Counted from the first letter of the stretch, positions 39,268-50,221 are shown. The stretch is 64,000 bases of DNA from Brenneria sp. hezel4-2-4 (GCF_013155275.1 NZ_JABJXS010000003.1:434001-498000); one strand, 5' to 3'. Numbers and translations: made by a program. Notes: a model not told the origin generated them from the letters alone.

Positions 39268-40139
39268 TGTCCATTCTGATCGATAAAAACACCAAAGTTA
39301 TCTGCCAGGGTTTTACCGGTAGTCAGGGGACTTTTCACTCCGAGCAGGCGATTGCTTACGGTACGCAGATGGTGGGAGGCGTAACGCCGGGTAAAGGCGG
39401 TACGGAACATCTCGGTCTGCCGGTTTTCAATACGGTGCGTGAAGCCGTTGAAGCCACCGGGGCGACGGCTTCGGTGATCTATGTGCCGGCGCCGTTTTGT
39501 AAAGACTCTATTCTGGAAGCGATTGACGCCGGTATCGAGCTGATTATTTGTATTACGGAAGGTATCCCGACGCTGGATATGCTGACGGTCAAGGTCAGGC
39601 TGGATCAGAGCGGCGTACGGATGATCGGCCCGAACTGTCCGGGGGTTATTACGCCCGGCGAGTGTAAGATCGGCATCATGCCCGGTCACATCCATCTGCC
39701 GGGGAAAGTGGGTATTGTTTCCCGTTCCGGCACCCTGACGTATGAAGCGGTAAAACAGACCACCGATACCGGTTTGGGGCAATCGAGCTGTGTGGGCATC
39801 GGCGGCGATCCGATCCCCGGTTCCAACTTCATTGATATCCTGAAACTGTTTGAGCAGGATCCGCAGACTGAAGCGATTGTGATGATCGGTGAAATAGGCG
39901 GGACGGCGGAAGAAGAAGCCGCGGCCTATATCAAAGATCACGTGACGAAACCGGTGGTCAGCTACATTGCGGGCGTAACCGCGCCGAAAGGCAAGCGCAT
40001 GGGGCACGCCGGGGCGATTATCGCCGGCGGTAAGGGCACCGCTGACGATAAGTTTGCCGCGCTGGAGGCGGCCGGGGTAAAAACGGTGCGCAGTCTGGCC
40101 GATATCGGCGAGGCGGTAAAATCCGTGCTTTCCCGCTGA
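39267..40139 (+). CDS. sucD: Succinyl-CoA synthetase alpha subunit SucD
   Basis: A 290-residue subunit that binds CoA and carries the phosphohistidine. [21 protein letters not shown] is the CoA-binding N-terminus, [20 protein letters not shown] and [10 protein letters not shown] follow, and the active-site histidine lies in [13 protein letters not shown]. It is the last gene of sdhCDAB-sucABCD. Confidence 0.98.
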   Translation: MSILIDKNTKVICQGFTGSQGTFHSEQAIAYGTQMVGGVTPGKGGTEHLGLPVFNTVREAVEATGATASVIYVPAPFCKDSILEAIDAGIELIICITEGIPTLDMLTVKVRLDQSGVRMIGPNCPGVITPGECKIGIMPGHIHLPGKVGIVSRSGTLTYEAVKQTTDTGLGQSSCVGIGGDPIPGSNFIDILKLFEQDPQTEAIVMIGEIGGTAEEEAAAYIKDHVTKPVVSYIAGVTAPKGKRMGHAGAIIAGGKGTADDKFAALEAAGVKTVRSLADIGEAVKSVLSR

Positions 40140-40218
40140 TGAGCGAATAACACAATCGTTATTAATGTAATGCTGTTAACGTTCGACATGTTTAGCCACC
40201 TCAGGGTGGCTTTTTTTA
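40140..40218 (+). ncRNA. Possible SdhX-type small RNA from the sucD 3' UTR
   Basis: In E. coli the sRNA SdhX (RybD) is cut from the 3' UTR of the sdh-suc transcript. Here the sucD 3' UTR is about 80 bases, A/U-rich, and ends in a clean terminator hairpin with a long U-tail, the layout expected for an Hfq-bound 3'-UTR sRNA. The call rests on position and architecture only; the seed could not be compared. Confidence 0.35.
40194..40218 (+). terminator. Terminator of the sdh-suc operon
   Basis: AGCCACC-TCA-GGGTGGCT is followed by TTTTTTT, 55 bases beyond sucD. Confidence 0.93.
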
Positions 40219-40877
40219 TAGAGAAAAATTAATGTATTCAGCCAGTTCTAATGAGTAATGATTTTTGTTAATTTCATATAACAATACGCTAACAATAAAA
40301 ATACTTAATTATGGTCTATAAACAAAGCACATGACTAAAAAGTGCAGGAATGGAACGGAAACGCATTCAGGATGAATAATCGATATTAAAGTGAAAAATA
40401 TATTACCGGCTTGATTTTAATTTAAACTATAAAATCACATATATTTAACAATGCAGGTAAGTGTGAAATTAACGCAAACCATTAATTAACAAAAAGGAGT
40501 TAATTTGTTTTAGATCAAAATTCACCTATGGATATATTTTAAAAAATAAGCTTAAATTGCGCCAAATCAATTATTCAGAAACACCGGGTTTGCCGGTAAA
40601 ATGATTTGCAACCAAAAACCCAATCCATGTCACGTAAAAACCTATTTATTGTAGGGGATTACAGGCGTAATATACTGATACTCTGTAGGATACGATACTG
40701 GCAATATTTGTGATTTTTCTTTGGCTTGCTGTTTGATTCGCCAATTTACCGGCGTTTGCTAAAGCCTGGGCTGAAGTAATTTAATGTTGTGTTCTTTTTG
40801 GGTGTTCACTGACGGGTGTTTAGCGGCTTGCGGGATCCTGCAAGCTAAAACCTTCCTGCGAGGAGCAAGGAGTCAAG
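40219..40877. promoter_or_regulatory. Long A/T-rich control region upstream of cydA
   Basis: 659 bases without a gene; in E. coli mngRAB lies between sucD and cydA and is absent here. The region is very A/T-rich. ArcA-like GTTAAT elements occur at 40465-40473 and 40481-40490 (minus strand reading GTTAATTTC and GTTAATTAAT) and at 40499-40507 (GTTAATTTG). A weak FNR-like site TTGCG-CCAA-ATCAA lies at 40557-40570. E. coli cydAB is activated by ArcA and repressed by FNR, which fits. AAGGAG lies before the cydA ATG. Confidence 0.55.
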
Positions 40878-42446
40878 ATGTTTGATATAGTCGAACTGTC
40901 ACGCTTACAGTTTGCCTTAACCGCGATGTACCATTTTCTATTCGTGCCATTAACGCTGGGGATGGCGTTTTTGCTGGCGATTATGGAAACGGTATATGTG
41001 CTGTCCGGCAAACAAATCTATAAAGATATGACTAAGTTCTGGGGCAAGTTATTTGCAATTAACTTTGCTCTGGGCGTCGCGACCGGGCTGACGATGGAGT
41101 TTCAGTTTGGTACCAACTGGTCATATTTCTCGCATTACGTCGGGGATATTTTTGGCGCGCCGCTGGCCATTGAAGGCCTGATGGCATTCTTCCTCGAATC
41201 TACCTTTGTTGGTCTGTTCTTCTTCGGCTGGGACCGATTGGGAAAAGTACAACACATGGCGGTTACCTGGCTCGTCGCGCTCGGCTCCAACTTCTCTGCG
41301 CTATGGATCCTGGTGGCCAACGGCTGGATGCAAAACCCTATCGCCTCTGATTTCAACTTTGAAACCATGCGTATGGAAATGGTGAGCTTTGCCGATCTGG
41401 TGTTGAACCCGGTTGCTCAGGTGAAATTCGTTCATACGGTCGCCGCGGGTTACTGTACCGGCGCGATGTTCATTCTGGGTATCAGCTCTTACTATCTGCT
41501 GAAAGGCCGTGATATCGCTTTCGCCAAACGTTCTTTTGCCATTGCCGCCAGCTTCGGCATGGCTTCCGTTTTATCCGTTATCGTCCTCGGCGATGAGTCC
41601 GGTTATGAAATGGGGGACGTACAGAAAACCAAACTCGCCGCCATCGAAGCTGAATGGGAAACCCAGCCTGCGCCGGCCTCCTTTACCCTGATTGGTTTGC
41701 CGAATCAGGATAATATGGAAAACAACTATGCCATCAGGATCCCGTATGTGCTGGGGCTGATTGCCACGCGTTCCACCGATAAACAAGTGACCGGCCTGAA
41801 AGAACTGATGGAAATGCATCAGGTGCGTATCCGTAATGGTATGAAGGCTTATCAATTGCTGGAAGAACTGCGTGCGGGCAACACCGATCCCGCCGTTAAA
41901 GAAGCCTTCAACCAGTCCAAGCAGGATCTGGGTTACGGTATGCTGCTGAAACGCTATACGCCAACCGTGTCCGATGCGACGGAAGCGCAGATTCAGCAGG
42001 CGACCAAAGATTCCATTCCACGCGTTGCGCCGCTGTATTTCTCTTTCCGTATCATGGTGGCGTGCGGCATTTTGATGCTGATTATCATCGGCCTGTCTTT
42101 CTGGACTGTGCTGCGTGGAAAAATCGGCGAGAAAAAATGGCTGCATCGCGCCGCGCTGTATGGCATCCCTCTGCCGTGGATTGCCGTAGAAGCGGGCTGG
42201 TTCGTCGCTGAGTATGGCCGTCAACCCTGGGCGATTGGTGAAATACTGCCGACCGCGGTCGCCACCTCATCATTGACGGCAGGGGATATCCTGTTCTCTA
42301 TGGCGCTGATTTGCGGCCTGTATACGCTGTTCCTGGTCGCGGAAATGTATCTGATGTTCAAGTACGCGCGTCTGGGGCCAAGCAGCCTGAAAACAGGGCG
42401 TTACCACTTTGAACAGCCCATAGCGGTTGCGCAGGAAGCACGGTAA
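40878..42446 (+). CDS. cydA: Cytochrome bd-I ubiquinol oxidase subunit I CydA
   Basis: A 522-residue oxidase subunit carrying hemes b558, b595 and d, which reduces oxygen with high affinity. His19 ([15 protein letters not shown]) and the conserved regions [25 protein letters not shown] and [20 protein letters not shown] fit E. coli CydA (522). The long Q-loop after residue about 250 ([25 protein letters not shown]) marks the L-type bd oxidase. Confidence 0.98.
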   Translation: MFDIVELSRLQFALTAMYHFLFVPLTLGMAFLLAIMETVYVLSGKQIYKDMTKFWGKLFAINFALGVATGLTMEFQFGTNWSYFSHYVGDIFGAPLAIEGLMAFFLESTFVGLFFFGWDRLGKVQHMAVTWLVALGSNFSALWILVANGWMQNPIASDFNFETMRMEMVSFADLVLNPVAQVKFVHTVAAGYCTGAMFILGISSYYLLKGRDIAFAKRSFAIAASFGMASVLSVIVLGDESGYEMGDVQKTKLAAIEAEWETQPAPASFTLIGLPNQDNMENNYAIRIPYVLGLIATRSTDKQVTGLKELMEMHQVRIRNGMKAYQLLEELRAGNTDPAVKEAFNQSKQDLGYGMLLKRYTPTVSDATEAQIQQATKDSIPRVAPLYFSFRIMVACGILMLIIIGLSFWTVLRGKIGEKKWLHRAALYGIPLPWIAVEAGWFVAEYGRQPWAIGEILPTAVATSSLTAGDILFSMALICGLYTLFLVAEMYLMFKYARLGPSSLKTGRYHFEQPIAVAQEAR

Positions 42447-42459
42447 ACAGGAGTCCACT

Positions 42460-43599
42460 ATGTTCGAATATGAAGTATTGCGTTTTATCTGGTGGCTGTT
42501 GATTGGCATTCTGCTGATTGGTTTCGCCATCACCGATGGTTTTGACATGGGCGTGGGGGTGTTGGTTCGACTGATGGGCCGTGGCGACACGGAACGCCGG
42601 GTGATGATCAACAGTATCGCGCCGCATTGGGATGGAAACCAGGTGTGGCTGATCACCGCGGGCGGCGCGCTATTTGCCGCCTGGCCGATGGTGTATGCCG
42701 CTGCGTTTTCCGGTTTTTACATTGCGATGATTCTGGTATTGGCATCGTTGTTCTTCCGTCCCGTCGGTTTTGACTATCGTTCAAAAATCGAAAATCCGCG
42801 CTGGCGCGGCATGTGGGATTGGGGCATCTTCATCGGTAGCTTCGTTCCGCCGGTGGTGATCGGTGTGGCGTTCGGTAACCTGTTGCAGGGCGTGCCGTTC
42901 CATGTGGATGAATATCTGCGACTGTACTACACCGGAAACTTCTTCCAGCTTCTCAATCCGTTCGGCCTGCTGACGGGTATTGTCAGCCTGACGATGATTG
43001 TGGCGCAGGGGGCGACCTATCTGATGATGCGTACGACGGGCGATCTGCACGTGCGTACAAAATCGGCGGCGCAGATTTCTGCGCTGGTGATGATGGTGAC
43101 GTTCGCGCTGGCGGGCGTGTGGGTGGTTTACGGCATTGATGGTTATGTGGTGACGTCGGTTATGAACACGGCGGCCGAGTCCAACCCGCTGCATAAAGAA
43201 GTCGCGCATCAGGCTGGCGCCTGGCTGATTAACTTCAACAATCATCCTGTGCTGTGGGCTATTCCGGCGTTGGGCGTGGTGCTGCCTTTGCTGACTATCG
43301 CCATGGCGCGGGCCGAGAAAGGCGCGTGGGCATTCCTGTTCTCCTCATTGACCATTGCCTGTGTGATTCTGACGGCCGGCGTTGCGATGTTCCCGTTCAT
43401 CATGCCGTCTGTTACGGTGCCGAATGTCAGCCTGACCATGTGGGATGCGACCTCAAGCCTGTTGACCCTGAAAGTCATGACCATCGTCGCGATCATTTTC
43501 GTCCCGATTGTGCTTTCTTATACCGCGTGGTGTTACTACAAAATGTTCGGACGCATCACCAAAGAACATATTGAGCAAAACACTCATTCGATGTACTAA
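42460..43599 (+). CDS. cydB: Cytochrome bd-I ubiquinol oxidase subunit II CydB
   Basis: A 379-residue membrane subunit with about eight helices, equal in length to E. coli CydB. MFEYEVLRFIWWLLIGILLIGFAITDGFDMGVG, INSIAPHWDGNQVWLITAGGALFAAWP and TLWDATSS-like MWDATSSLLTLKVM are family signatures. The start is ATG at 42460 with an ACAGGAG site; an eleven-residue in-frame extension into cydA is not conserved. Confidence 0.98.
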   Translation: MFEYEVLRFIWWLLIGILLIGFAITDGFDMGVGVLVRLMGRGDTERRVMINSIAPHWDGNQVWLITAGGALFAAWPMVYAAAFSGFYIAMILVLASLFFRPVGFDYRSKIENPRWRGMWDWGIFIGSFVPPVVIGVAFGNLLQGVPFHVDEYLRLYYTGNFFQLLNPFGLLTGIVSLTMIVAQGATYLMMRTTGDLHVRTKSAAQISALVMMVTFALAGVWVVYGIDGYVVTSVMNTAAESNPLHKEVAHQAGAWLINFNNHPVLWAIPALGVVLPLLTIAMARAEKGAWAFLFSSLTIACVILTAGVAMFPFIMPSVTVPNVSLTMWDATSSLLTLKVMTIVAIIFVPIVLSYTAWCYYKMFGRITKEHIEQNTHSMY

Positions 43600-43615
43600 G
43601 TAAGGAGCTTAATTT

Positions 43616-43732
43616 ATGTGGTATTTCGCTTGGATACTCGGAACGCTTCTTGCTTGTTCACTGGGGATTATTACCGCCCTGGCGCTTGAGCAGAGCGAGG
43701 CAAGCAAAGAGAGTGAAGATAAAACACAATGA
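43616..43732 (+). CDS. cydX: Cytochrome bd-I small subunit CydX (YbgT)
   Basis: A 38-residue single-helix protein beginning MWYFAWILGTLLACSLGIIT, required for heme d stability and oxidase activity. TAAGGAG lies nine bases before the ATG. It is 16 bases after cydB, and its TGA overlaps the ybgE ATG in ATGA. The conserved N-terminus (WYFAWILG, then the helix and the acidic ALEQSE) is exactly the family pattern. Confidence 0.96.
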   Translation: MWYFAWILGTLLACSLGIITALALEQSEASKESEDKTQ

Positions 43733-44022
43733 GTGATTTGGTCGATAGACTCTATCGCCTGATGGATAAGAGCCCGTTACGGGCTCTTTCCCTGATCATG
43801 GCGCTGCTGGTGGCCGGCTGCGTTTTCTGGGATCCGTCGCGCTTTGCCGCGCGTACCAGCGAACTGGCGGTATGGCAGGGGTTTTTGCTGATTTGGGCGG
43901 TGTGCGCCGGCGTGGTTCACGGCGTTGGTTTTCGTCCTCGGCGGCTGCGCTGGCGCGCGTTTTTCGCGCCCCTTCCGGCCTTTGTGATCCTGGCCGCAGG
44001 TTTGTATTACTTCTTTCGCTAA
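43729..44022 (+). CDS. ybgE: YbgE, cyd operon protein
   Basis: A 97-residue inner-membrane protein with three hydrophobic helices (about residues 18-35, 45-65, 75-95). WDPSRFAARTSELAVWQG and VCAGVVHGVGFRPRRLRWRAFF are conserved in YbgE. It is translationally coupled to cydX (four-base overlap). In E. coli it is carried with cydABX, and its role is not settled. Confidence 0.93.
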   Translation: MSDLVDRLYRLMDKSPLRALSLIMALLVAGCVFWDPSRFAARTSELAVWQGFLLIWAVCAGVVHGVGFRPRRLRWRAFFAPLPAFVILAAGLYYFFR

Positions 44023-44045
44023 AATAGCCCTCTATTCCATTTTGT

Positions 44046-44067
44046 TATGGGTTGCCTGCAACCCATA
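44046..44067 (+). terminator. Hairpin after the cyd operon
   Basis: TATGGGTTGC-CT-GCAACCCATA is a perfect 10-bp stem followed by AATTATTTTCTTT. It is a likely but not strong terminator between ybgE and ybgC. Confidence 0.65.
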
Positions 44068-44155
44068 ATTATTTTCTTTCCGCTGTTACAATCCATTCCA
44101 AACCTCATTTCTCTTGCGTATAGTAACGATGTTTAGTGCATTACCGGGATATAGA

Positions 44156-45243
<1,088 letters not shown>

Positions 45244-45255
45244 TCAGGGGGCAGC

Positions 45256-45681
45256 ATGGCACGAGTACGCAGAGGGCGTCGTGAACTGAAGTCCGAGATC
45301 AACATTGTTCCATTACTGGACGTCCTGCTGGTGTTGTTGCTGATTTTCATGGCCACCGCACCGATTATCACGCAGAGCGTCGAGGTTGATTTACCGGACG
45401 CGACGGATTCAAAAACGGTTTCCAGTAATGATAACCCGCCGATCATCGTCGAGGTTTCCGGCGTCGGGCAGTATAGCCTGGTGGTGGAGCAGAACCGGAT
45501 GGAGCAGCTTCCGGCGGAACAGATTATTGCTGAAGCGCAGACGCGTCTGGCGGCAAACCCCAAAGCGGTGTTTTTGATTGGCGGTGCAAAAGATGTTCCT
45601 TATGATGAAATTATTAAAGCACTGAACCTGCTGCATCAGGCTGGGGTCAAATCCGTTGGGCTGATGACGCAACCAATCTGA
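45256..45681 (+). CDS. tolR: Tol-Pal system protein TolR
   Basis: A 141-residue ExbD-family protein with one N-terminal helix. The essential channel aspartate is in INIVPLLDVLLVLLLIFMATAP. The periplasmic domain includes VFLIGGAKDVPYDEIIKALNLLHQAGVKSVGLMT. It follows tolQ by 12 bases, with GGGGG before the ATG. Confidence 0.97.
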   Translation: MARVRRGRRELKSEINIVPLLDVLLVLLLIFMATAPIITQSVEVDLPDATDSKTVSSNDNPPIIVEVSGVGQYSLVVEQNRMEQLPAEQIIAEAQTRLAANPKAVFLIGGAKDVPYDEIIKALNLLHQAGVKSVGLMTQPI

Positions 45682-45737
45682 ATCAGCGCGATGTACATTG
45701 AGCATATTTCTGGCAACACTGTTTTTGGGAATCGATT

Positions 45738-46871
45738 GTGCTAAAAGCAACCGAACAAAACGACAAGCTGAAACGCGCCGTTATTATTTCGGTGGTTCTG
45801 CATGTCCTACTGATTGCTTTGCTGATCTGGAGCTCGTTTACGCAAACGATGGAAGCCAGCGGAGGCGGAGGCGGCTCGTCAATTGATGCCGTCATGGTCG
45901 ATCCCAGCGCCGTTGCCGAGCAATACAACCGTCAGCAGCAACAGCAGACCGATGCTCAGCGTTCCGAACAGTTGCGTAAAAAACAGGCTGAGCAACAGGC
46001 GGAAGAACTACAGCAGAAGCAGGCGGCAGAGCAACAGCGGCTGAAAGAGCTGGAAAGAGAGCGTTTGCAGGCGCAGGAAGAGGCTAAACAGCAGGCGCAG
46101 GAACAGGAGCAGCAGCGTAAGCAGGCGGAAGCCGCCGCGCAACAGGCGAGAGAGCAGCAGAAGCAGGCCGAGGCCGCCGCGGCGAAAGCGAAAGCCGATG
46201 CGGAACAACAGGCGAAAGCCGCCGCTGATGCGAAGAGAAAAGCCGAACAAGAAATTCAACAGCAAGCCGCAGCGGCGGCCGCGAAGAAAAAAGCGGAAGA
46301 GGAAGCCAAAGCCGCTGCCGAGGCGGCGAAGCAGAAAGCGGCGGAAGCCGCCAAAGCAGAGGCGGCAAAAGCCGCTGAATTGGCAAAACAGAAAGCCGCG
46401 GCTGAGGCCGCAAAGAAAGCTGAAGCCGCCGCAGCGGCAAAAAAAGCGGCGGATGAGAAAAAGAGGGCGGCCGCGGAAGCGGCTAAACAGGAAAGCGCCG
46501 TTGATGATTTGCTGGGCGGACTGGCATCATCAAAAAATGCCCCCAGATCAGGCGGCGGCGCGCCGGCCGGCGTTGGAAACAACAAACAAAGCGGCGCGTC
46601 CGGCGCGGCGCTGGACAGCTACGGCAGTCAGGTTCGGGCGGCTATCCAAAGCAAGTTTTATGACTGGCAGCTCTATAAAGGACGAACCTGCACATTACGT
46701 ATCAAACTTGCGCCAGATGGCTTGTTGATCGATGTGAATGCTGAAGGCGGCGATCCCGCATTGTGTCAGGCGGCGATTGCTGCGGCAAGGCAAGCCAGAA
46801 TTCCGAGACCGCCAAGTACGGATGTTTATGAGGCTTTCAAAAATGCACCGATAGACTTTAAACCGCAGTAA
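45738..46871 (+). CDS. tolA: Tol-Pal energy transducer TolA
   Basis: A 377-residue protein linking TolQR to Pal and TolB. Domain I is an N-terminal membrane helix (about residues 14-35) followed by the Gly-rich SGGGGGSSID. Domain II is a very long Lys/Ala/Glu/Gln-rich helix (about 60-260), shorter than in E. coli TolA (421) and with a Gln-rich first part. Domain III (about 285-377) has two cysteines for a disulfide (RTCTLRIKLAPDG, DPALCQAAI). The start is GTG at 45738, as in E. coli. Confidence 0.95.
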   Translation: MLKATEQNDKLKRAVIISVVLHVLLIALLIWSSFTQTMEASGGGGGSSIDAVMVDPSAVAEQYNRQQQQQTDAQRSEQLRKKQAEQQAEELQQKQAAEQQRLKELERERLQAQEEAKQQAQEQEQQRKQAEAAAQQAREQQKQAEAAAAKAKADAEQQAKAAADAKRKAEQEIQQQAAAAAAKKKAEEEAKAAAEAAKQKAAEAAKAEAAKAAELAKQKAAAEAAKKAEAAAAAKKAADEKKRAAAEAAKQESAVDDLLGGLASSKNAPRSGGGAPAGVGNNKQSGASGAALDSYGSQVRAAIQSKFYDWQLYKGRTCTLRIKLAPDGLLIDVNAEGGDPALCQAAIAAARQARIPRPPSTDVYEAFKNAPIDFKPQ

Positions 46872-46980
46872 TCCGGGCTGTTTACCGATATGGGTTTAAG
46901 ATTATTACTATGGTAAGCAAACCAGGTTATGGTGTTTTGTTAACATTGGTTTGTTTTTGTTAAAATTCTGCTGTAGCCAA

Positions 46981-47163
46981 TATATTTCAAGGTGCAGGAA
47001 TACGGCAATCGAACGAATCCCAGGAGCTTACATCAGTAAGTAACTCGGGTGACAACTTTGCTGGAGCAGATTTGAACGCTGCTTGCGGCGGCTGAGGCCC
47101 AGAAAAGGGCCGAATAATTCGAGCAGCCAACGCGCCTGCAACTTGAAAGATGAAGGGTATATT
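46981..47163. repeat. Palindrome-ended intergenic element between tolA and tolB
   Basis: A 183-base element whose ends are inverted repeats: TTTCAAGGTGCAGG (46985-46998) pairs with CCTGCAACTTGAAA (47135-47148), 13 of 14, and both sides continue into TATAT. The centre has further small stems (GGCCCAGAAAAGGGCC; CTTACATCAGTAAG). Its build resembles ERIC- and YPAL-type palindromic units of enterobacteria; its exact family was not confirmed. It would be transcribed in the tolA-tolB message and fold into a long hairpin. Confidence 0.75.
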
Positions 47164-47198
47164 TATCGTAGACTTCGCGTCTGGATAAGGGAGATCAA

Positions 47199-48491
47199 AT
47201 GAAGCAGGTATTTAAAGTTGCATTAAGCTTTTTGATGCTGTTTGCCGCGGTAGCGCACGCGGAAGTTCGTATCGAGATTACCCAGGGGGTAGACTCCGCG
47301 CGTCCGATCGGCGTTGTGCCGTTCAAATGGGCGGGGCCGGGCGCCGCGCCTGAGGATATCGGCGGTATCGTGGGCGCCGATTTGCGTAACAGCGGTAAGT
47401 TCAATCCGATCGATGCCAGCCGTATGCCCCAGCAACCCGCAACGGCATCCGAAGTGACGCCTGCCGCCTGGACCGCGCTGGGTATCGACGCCGTGGTTGT
47501 CGGTCAGGTACAGCCCAGCGCCGACGGCAGCTACGTTATCTCTTATCAACTGGTTGATACCTCCGGCAATCCCGGTAGCGTATTGGCGCAGAATCAGTTC
47601 AAAGTGACCAAACAATGGTTGCGTTATGCCGCGCATACCGCCAGTGATGAAGTATTTGAAAAACTGAGCGGCATCAAAGGCGCGTTCCGTACCCGTATCG
47701 CTTATGTCGTGCAGACCAACGGCGGTCAGTTCCCTTATGAACTGCGCGTTGCGGACTATGACGGCTACAACCAGTTTGTGGTGCACCGCTCTCCCGAACC
47801 TTTGATGTCTCCCGCCTGGTCGCCGGACGGCAGCAAACTGGCTTACGTTACCTTTGAAAGCGGACGTTCGGCGCTGGTTATCCAGACGCTGGCAAACGGC
47901 GCGATTCGTCAGGTCGCTTCTTTCCCGCGTCATAACGGAGCGCCTTCTTTTTCTCCTGACGGCAGCAAACTGGCGTTTGCCCTGTCCAAGAGCGGCAGCC
48001 TGAATCTGTACGTCATGAATCTCAGCTCCGGCCAAATGAGTCAGGTAACCGACGGACGCAGCAATAACACGGAACCGAGCTGGTTCCCGGATAGTCAGAC
48101 TCTGGCCTATACTTCGGATCAGGCCGGTCGTCCTCAGGTTTATAAAATGAATGTGAACGGCGGTTCACCTCAACGTCTGACTTGGGAAGGCGCCCAAAAT
48201 CAGGATTCTGAAGTGAGCGCCGATGGTAAATTTCTGGTAATGGTTGGCTCCAATAGCGGCGTTCAGCATATTGCCAAACAGGATCTGGTAACGGGCGCCG
48301 TACAAGTATTAACGGACACGTTCCTGGACGAAACGCCAAGCATCGCGCCTAATGGCACCATGGTTATCTATAGCTCCAAACAAGGGCTGGGTTCCGTGTT
48401 ACAGCTAGTCTCGACAGATGGGCGTTTCAAAGCGCGTCTTCCGGCGACGGATGGACAGGTTAAATTCCCTGCCTGGTCGCCGTATCTATAA
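47199..48491 (+). CDS. tolB: Tol-Pal periplasmic protein TolB
   Basis: A 430-residue periplasmic protein, equal in length to E. coli TolB. The signal peptide [21 protein letters not shown] is cleaved before EVRIEIT, and that new N-terminus binds TolA. An alpha/beta domain is followed by a six-bladed beta-propeller made of repeats such as [38 protein letters not shown] and [19 protein letters not shown], which binds Pal. GGGAG precedes the ATG. Confidence 0.98.
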   Translation: MKQVFKVALSFLMLFAAVAHAEVRIEITQGVDSARPIGVVPFKWAGPGAAPEDIGGIVGADLRNSGKFNPIDASRMPQQPATASEVTPAAWTALGIDAVVVGQVQPSADGSYVISYQLVDTSGNPGSVLAQNQFKVTKQWLRYAAHTASDEVFEKLSGIKGAFRTRIAYVVQTNGGQFPYELRVADYDGYNQFVVHRSPEPLMSPAWSPDGSKLAYVTFESGRSALVIQTLANGAIRQVASFPRHNGAPSFSPDGSKLAFALSKSGSLNLYVMNLSSGQMSQVTDGRSNNTEPSWFPDSQTLAYTSDQAGRPQVYKMNVNGGSPQRLTWEGAQNQDSEVSADGKFLVMVGSNSGVQHIAKQDLVTGAVQVLTDTFLDETPSIAPNGTMVIYSSKQGLGSVLQLVSTDGRFKARLPATDGQVKFPAWSPYL

Positions 48492-48532
48492 GTGCAGATA
48501 TGTACAATAAACCATTTAAAGGACATAACGAG

Positions 48533-49045
48533 ATGCAATTCAATAAAGTGCTGAAAGGCCTGATGTTGGCTCTGCCGGTACTGGCAGTTGCCGCATGTAG
48601 CTCTAACAAAAATGCGGACAATGATCAGTCTTCAATCGGCGCCGCTGGCGGCAGTAACGGTATGATGGACGGCAATGCGTCTTCTTCTGAGCAGGCTCGT
48701 CTACAGATGCAGGAATTACAGCGTAACAATATCGTTTACTTCGATCTGGACAAGTACGATATTCGTTCCGATTTCGCTCAAATGCTGGACGCGCACGCGT
48801 CATTCCTGCGTAGCAACCCGTCTTACAAAGTGACTATCGAAGGTCACGCGGATGAACGCGGTACGCCGGAATACAACATCGCTCTGGGTGAACGTCGCGC
48901 CAACGCGGTACAAATGTATCTGCAAGGTAAAGGCGTTTCTTCCGATCAAATCTCTATCGTATCTTACGGTAAAGAAAAACCAGCCGTTCTGGGTCATGAC
49001 GAAGCGGCTTATGCCAAAAACCGTCGTGCCGTTCTGGTCTATTAA
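48533..49045 (+). CDS. pal: Peptidoglycan-associated lipoprotein Pal
   Basis: A 170-residue outer-membrane lipoprotein. The lipobox VAAC puts the lipidated cysteine at residue 22, and a flexible linker follows. The OmpA-like peptidoglycan-binding domain contains [29 protein letters not shown]. The start is ATG at 48533 ([22 protein letters not shown]); an in-frame upstream extension of eleven residues would spoil the signal peptide. Confidence 0.97.
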   Translation: MQFNKVLKGLMLALPVLAVAACSSNKNADNDQSSIGAAGGSNGMMDGNASSSEQARLQMQELQRNNIVYFDLDKYDIRSDFAQMLDAHASFLRSNPSYKVTIEGHADERGTPEYNIALGERRANAVQMYLQGKGVSSDQISIVSYGKEKPAVLGHDEAAYAKNRRAVLVY

Positions 49046-49054
49046 GAGAATCGC

Positions 49055-49828
49055 ATGAGCAGTAACTTCAGACGTCACTTGTTGGGTCTGTCGTTACTGG
49101 TTGGCGTAGCGGCCCCCTGGGCCGCTACTGTCCTGGCTGCGCCAATCAGTAATGTCGGCTCTGGCTCGGTGGAAGATCGAGTCACGCAACTGGAGCGTAT
49201 TTCCAACGCTCACAGCCAGCTTTTAACTCAACTTCAGCAACAGCTTTCTGATACGCAGCGTGATATTGATAATTTACGCGGGCAGATTCAGGAAAGTCAG
49301 TATCAACTGAATCAGGTTGTTGAACGGCAAAAACAGATCTATCAGCAAATTGATGGATTGAACTCGCAGACATCATCAACTGCGCCGTCAGATAACGCGC
49401 CTGCTGCGGGGTCGAATACCGGTGCCGCAACGAGTGCGGCGCCGGCCAGTACCGGTGATGTCAACACGGATTACAATGAGGCTGTCGCCCTGGTGCTGGA
49501 GAAAAAACAGTACGATCAGGCCATCAGCGCATTTCAGGCTTTCGTCAAAAAATACCCGGATTCGACCTATCAGCCCAATGCCAATTACTGGCTCGGGCAG
49601 TTGAATTACAACAAGGGCAATAAAGACGACGCCGCCTACTACTTTGCCAATGTAGTAAAAAACTATCCTAAATCCCCAAAAAGTGCGGAAGCCTTGCTGA
49701 AAGTCGGGGTGATCATGCAGGAAAAAGGGCAGGCCGATAAAGCCAAAGCCGTTTACCAGCAGGTCGTAAAATTGTACCCCAATACTGAAAGCGCCAAACA
49801 GGCTCAAAAACGCCTATCTGCATCGTGA
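49055..49828 (+). CDS. cpoB: Cell division coordinator CpoB (YbgF)
   Basis: A 257-residue periplasmic protein coordinating PBP1B and Tol during septation. The signal peptide ends near VLAAPISNVG. A trimeric coiled coil covers about residues 40-95 (VEDRVTQLERISNAHSQLLTQLQQQL). A Ser/Ala/Pro-rich linker and three TPR-like repeats follow (YNEAVALVLEKKQYDQAISAFQAF, ANYWLGQLNYNKGNKDDAAYYFANVV, VGVIMQEKGQADKAKAVYQQVV). It is last in the Tol-Pal operon. Confidence 0.96.
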   Translation: MSSNFRRHLLGLSLLVGVAAPWAATVLAAPISNVGSGSVEDRVTQLERISNAHSQLLTQLQQQLSDTQRDIDNLRGQIQESQYQLNQVVERQKQIYQQIDGLNSQTSSTAPSDNAPAAGSNTGAATSAAPASTGDVNTDYNEAVALVLEKKQYDQAISAFQAFVKKYPDSTYQPNANYWLGQLNYNKGNKDDAAYYFANVVKNYPKSPKSAEALLKVGVIMQEKGQADKAKAVYQQVVKLYPNTESAKQAQKRLSAS

Positions 49829-50001
49829 TCGCTTTTCACAGGCACAAAAGTTGCTCGTTATGAGTGATTTTTGTGCCTTAACGTTTGAAGAATAAGCAGT
49901 CGAACCGTTTTTATGGAAAATAGGTTGCGCTGAAAATTTAAATTAGTAATATATGCCGCCGTTGCCAAGGCAAGAACGAAACGCTAAAGCAGCATGAATT
50001 G

Positions 50002-50077
50002 GGGTCGTTAGCTCAGTTGGTAGAGCAGTTGACTTTTAATCAATTGGTCGCAGGTTCGAATCCTGCACGACCCACCA
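50002..50077 (+). tRNA. tRNA-Lys (anticodon TTT)
   Basis: A 76-nt tRNA from GGGTCGTTAGCTC to encoded CCA, with anticodon TTT in CTTTTAA. It is the first of two apparently identical copies. E. coli has a seven-gene Lys/Val tRNA cluster at this spot (after cpoB, before nadA). Confidence 0.97.
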
Positions 50078-50221
50078 ATTTCAAATTAAGAAAAGCGGTT
50101 TAGAATCGTGAAGGATGAGAACCGTAAGGTTCGACAAAATCGATATCGTCGATTTTGAACAACGCGCAAGCGTTGACCCGAAGGGTGAGGCCTTAGGCCG
50201 AATAATCCTGCACGACCCACC
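50078..50221 (+). repeat. Structured repeat after tRNA-Lys, copy 1
   Basis: 144 bases, almost identical to 50336-50477. It contains five stem-loops in a row: GAACC-GTAA-GGTTC (50119-50132), AAAATCGA-TATCG-TCGATTTT (50136-50156), CAACGC-GCAA-GCGTTG (50160-50175), ACCC-GAA-GGGT (50176-50186) and GGCC-TTA-GGCC (50189-50199). It ends in AATCCTGCACGACCCACC (50204-50221), an exact copy of the tRNA-Lys 3' end (50059-50076), so the unit is bounded by 18-bp direct repeats. No coding potential is seen. Confidence 0.85.

Noticed and set aside
46084-46585. Long Leu/Pro-rich and Ala/Phe-rich frames opposite tolA
   Set aside because: They are the mirror of the Lys/Ala/Gln repeat codons of TolA domain II, not separate genes.
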